Shown one piece after another: positions 62,120 to 64,000 of a DNA stretch of 64,000 nt. Location of the stretch: contig NZ_LT629705.1 of the NCBI RefSeq assembly GCF_900103875.1, forward strand, positions 6,023,001-6,087,000, written 5' to 3'. The first letter of the stretch is position 1. Every line of letters starts with the position of its first letter. A program made the translations under genes and the position numbers. The notes below the pieces were generated by a model. That model had not been told where the DNA came from. It was given only the letters and a program-made list of their open reading frames with translations, and ran no database searches. The stretch is from Pseudomonas arsenicoxydans. GTDB lineage: Bacteria; Pseudomonadota; Gammaproteobacteria; Pseudomonadales; Pseudomonadaceae.

Positions 62120-62545
62120 TCACCCCTCCAGAAACGTGAAGTCTTCGGTTAACAACAGGCGCAACCGCTCGCGAATCGTTGCGATCTGCTCTGCGCTGTA
62201 AGGCACCGACGGGTGTTTACCCCAGACCGGCGCGGGCCAGGCGGCATCTTCTCGCTTGCGCACAATCACATGCATATGCAACTGACTGACGACATTGCCC
62301 AGGGCTGCGACATTCAACTTATCGGCGTCGAACGCGTCCTTGAGCAGTTCCGCCAGCGCCGTCGTTTCCTGCCACAACCGCTGCTGATCAGCGACATCCA
62401 ACTGAAATATCTCACTGATATCGTCGCGACGCGGCACCAGGATGAACCAGGGGTAATTGGAATCATTGGATAACAGCAGCCGGCAAAGCGGGAAATCCCC
62501 GATCGGTAGTGTGTCTTGTTGAAGTCGTGGATCTAAAGCGAACAC
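62120..62545 (-). CDS. HIT-family protein with GTG start
   Basis: A 141-residue histidine-triad-like protein, probably a nucleotide hydrolase or transferase. The triad region is SQLHMHVIVRK, in which the first His of the usual HxHxH pattern is Gln. LLLSNDSNYPWFILVPRRDD is typical of this proteobacterial subgroup. No ATG fits. A GTG at 62545 with GGGAG eight bases upstream gives a start VFALDPRLQQDT of normal length. The frame runs open to 63001 but has no homology there. Confidence 0.87.
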   Translation of the reverse strand: MFALDPRLQQDTLPIGDFPLCRLLLSNDSNYPWFILVPRRDDISEIFQLDVADQQRLWQETTALAELLKDAFDADKLNVAALGNVVSQLHMHVIVRKREDAAWPAPVWGKHPSVPYSAEQIATIRERLRLLLTEDFTFLEG

Positions 62546-63463
62546 CGCGCGCACTCCCGCCTGGTCATCATTTTTCAGCTTAGTCCGCCTCCAGAGAGGC
62601 TGCGCACCAAGCGACAGGACGCCAGCATACCTGTGAAAGCGGCCTGCTTCACGACCAACCACTGCCAACGTCAGGCCACTGAAACGACATTTGCCATGCG
62701 AACGCCCTGTCGTGAGACATTTTCTAACACGACGCACCATCACAGCACCTGTTACGTCAGAATCAGCACGGAAATGACTGATAAACAATGAAGAGTTTCC
62801 AGACGAGCCGCACCCCCACTGTGTGAATTCAGTACAGCAATTGAAATTTTTTGCACCAAAATCGTACAGTGCGTCTACGCTGAGTGCGTCAGGCATCCGC
62901 CAATTACTCACTGGCGGGGTGAACCGGTAACGTTTCTGGTTGTCACGCCGTTGAACGGGAGGGTGCAACACGATGTAAACCGAGGCGTCAAGCTTGACCA
63001 ACAGGTGCTTGAACCCCCCGGTTTTATGAGGTTTTTACCGCACCAGGCAGGCCTTCAGAAAAAAATAGCAACAGAATTCTGATTTGTGCACGCTTGTTGC
63101 ATTCACACCCATATCGCCTTGGAGGCCTCCGCTGGAAGTGGAAGCCTCAAGGCAAATAAAAACAGCGGCAGGGTTGCCCGATGGAGATTCAAACGTTTCA
63201 CCAGGGACTCTTTTTACCGATGTCCGAGTCTTGGAAAACAACGCTGAAGTTGTCATTCCGCTTGCATCGAGGCTGTAAATTTGCGACATCTACCAAGCTG
63301 TTTGCGACAGGGTCGTAAAGAAGCTGAAAGGTTAGATACGCAAGTATCGCCAACATGGTCGGCGTGATATAAGTTTGCGCCGACACAAAAAGAAAGAGCC
63401 GCCCAGATAATAAATCAGGTGGGACGGCAGTACTCTTCTAAAACCAAAGGAGCAAATCACGAT
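62546..63463. other. Long region before oprD, no gene seen
   Basis: About 900 bp between the HIT gene and oprD hold no convincing gene in either direction. It must contain the oprD promoter and leader and perhaps regulator sites. An imperfect hairpin lies near 63117-63154 (CTTGGAGGC...GCCTCAAG). Confidence 0.5.
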
Positions 63464-64000
63464 GCGCGTGATGAAGTGGAGCATGATCGCACTGGCAGTT
63501 GCAGCAGCAGCCAGTACTCAGTTGGCAGTAGCCGCACCTTTCGTAAGCGACCAGGCAGAAGCCAAAGGTTTTGTTGAAGACAGCAAACTCGACTTGCTGG
63601 TTCGCAACTACTACTACAACCGTAACAAGAAAGACGGCGCTACTGACGACAAAGACTGGACCCAGGGCATCCAGGGCATGTACAGCTCGGGTTACACCCA
63701 AGGTCTGATCGGTGTTGGCGTTGAAGCTTGGGGTCAACTGGCTATTAAGCTGGACGGTTCCGACAAATATTCCGGTACCGGCAACATGACCGTGGGCTCT
63801 GATGGCGAAGTCAACAACAGCCAGGGCAAAGCCGGCGCTGCCGCCAAGTTCCGCATCTCCAAGACCGAACTTAAAATCGGCGACATGCAGCCAAGCACCG
63901 CTCCGGTGTTCGCTGTAGGCGGTTCCCGCATCCTTCACCAAACTGCCACCGGTATCCAGCTGCAGAGCAGCGAAGTCAAAGACCTTGACCTCGAAGGCGG
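63464..64000 (+). CDS. oprD: OprD-family outer-membrane porin (cut by window end)
   Basis: The first 179 codons of a porin. A signal peptide (MRVMKWSMIALAVAAAST, cut near AVAA) is followed by FVSDQAEAKGFVEDSKLDLLVRNYY, very close to P. aeruginosa OprD, which takes up basic amino acids and imipenem. AAGGAG is nine bases before the ATG. Its position next to the HIT gene and slyX matches oprD of P. aeruginosa, which supports the symbol. The substrate of this copy is not certain. Confidence 0.9.

Noticed and set aside
62546..63001. N-terminal extension of the HIT protein up to 63001
   Set aside because: The added 150 residues have no similarity to HIT proteins and no ribosome site. The GTG at 62545 gives the normal length.
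63438..63941. A 167-codon minus-strand frame at the window end
   Set aside because: It lies opposite the start of oprD, whose signal peptide and ribosome site are clear.

Overview
The window is chromosomal DNA from a Pseudomonas of the P. fluorescens group. The GC-rich coding sequence, the order of core genes, the GTGGGAG-type REP palindromes between genes and a series of Pseudomonas-typical genes (hexR, gltR/gltS, gtsABCD, gcsR, oprL/pal, oprD, pmpR) all point that way. The first 45 kb resembles the P. aeruginosa glucose and glycine regions, and the last 17 kb matches the oprD-slyX-aspS-ruvCAB-tol-queE region. I see no prophage, insertion sequence, CRISPR array or obvious genomic island.

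Layout. (1) 75-3136, minus: an AaeA/DUF1656/FUSC aromatic-acid-type efflux operon. (2) 3296-6142: small stress and unknown genes, an orphan PLP enzyme and an intradiol-dioxygenase-like protein. (3) 6407-25792: a complete Entner-Doudoroff and glucose-uptake block: eda-pgl-zwf with divergent hexR, a hexose-phosphate mutarotase, oprB, the gtsABCD ABC importer, an AGE-family sugar isomerase, the gltR/gltS two-component system, glk, edd, then divergent gap and mgsA. HexR-type operators (TTGT-N7-ACAA), a shared 39-bp motif before gtsA and the AGE gene (possible GltR site) and A-rich Crc/Hfq-type motifs at several start sites give it layered control. (4) 26086-29697: a chemoreceptor and a CoA-transferase with unusual domain order. 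(5) 29775-36930: the arginine deiminase system arcD-arcA-arcB-arcC, with a second divergent arcD paralogue, ANR-type boxes and a DUF5064 gene. (6) 37066-44936: the regulator gcsR and the glycine-cleavage operon gcvH-gcvP-sdaA-gcvT, with three GcsR-type palindromes and a -24/-12 promoter. The glyA2 gene of the P. aeruginosa operon is absent. (7) 45340-47318: a cold-shock gene, an RDD membrane protein and nadA. (8) 47591-59894, minus: tRNA-Lys, queC-queE, tolQRAB-pal-cpoB with ybgC, ruvCAB, the YebC/PmpR regulator and aspS. (9) 60017-64000: FmdB-like and ribbon-helix-helix small proteins, a membrane-anchored cold-shock-domain protein, slyX, a HIT protein and the start of oprD, cut by the window end.

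Metabolically, glucose crosses the outer membrane by OprB, is bound by GtsA and imported by GtsBCD. It is then phosphorylated by Glk, oxidised by Zwf and Pgl, and split by Edd and Eda, with Gap downstream. HexR probably senses the Edd substrate/product pool and the GltS/GltR pair senses sugar acids. All functional calls come from reading motifs and gene order. No database search was run.
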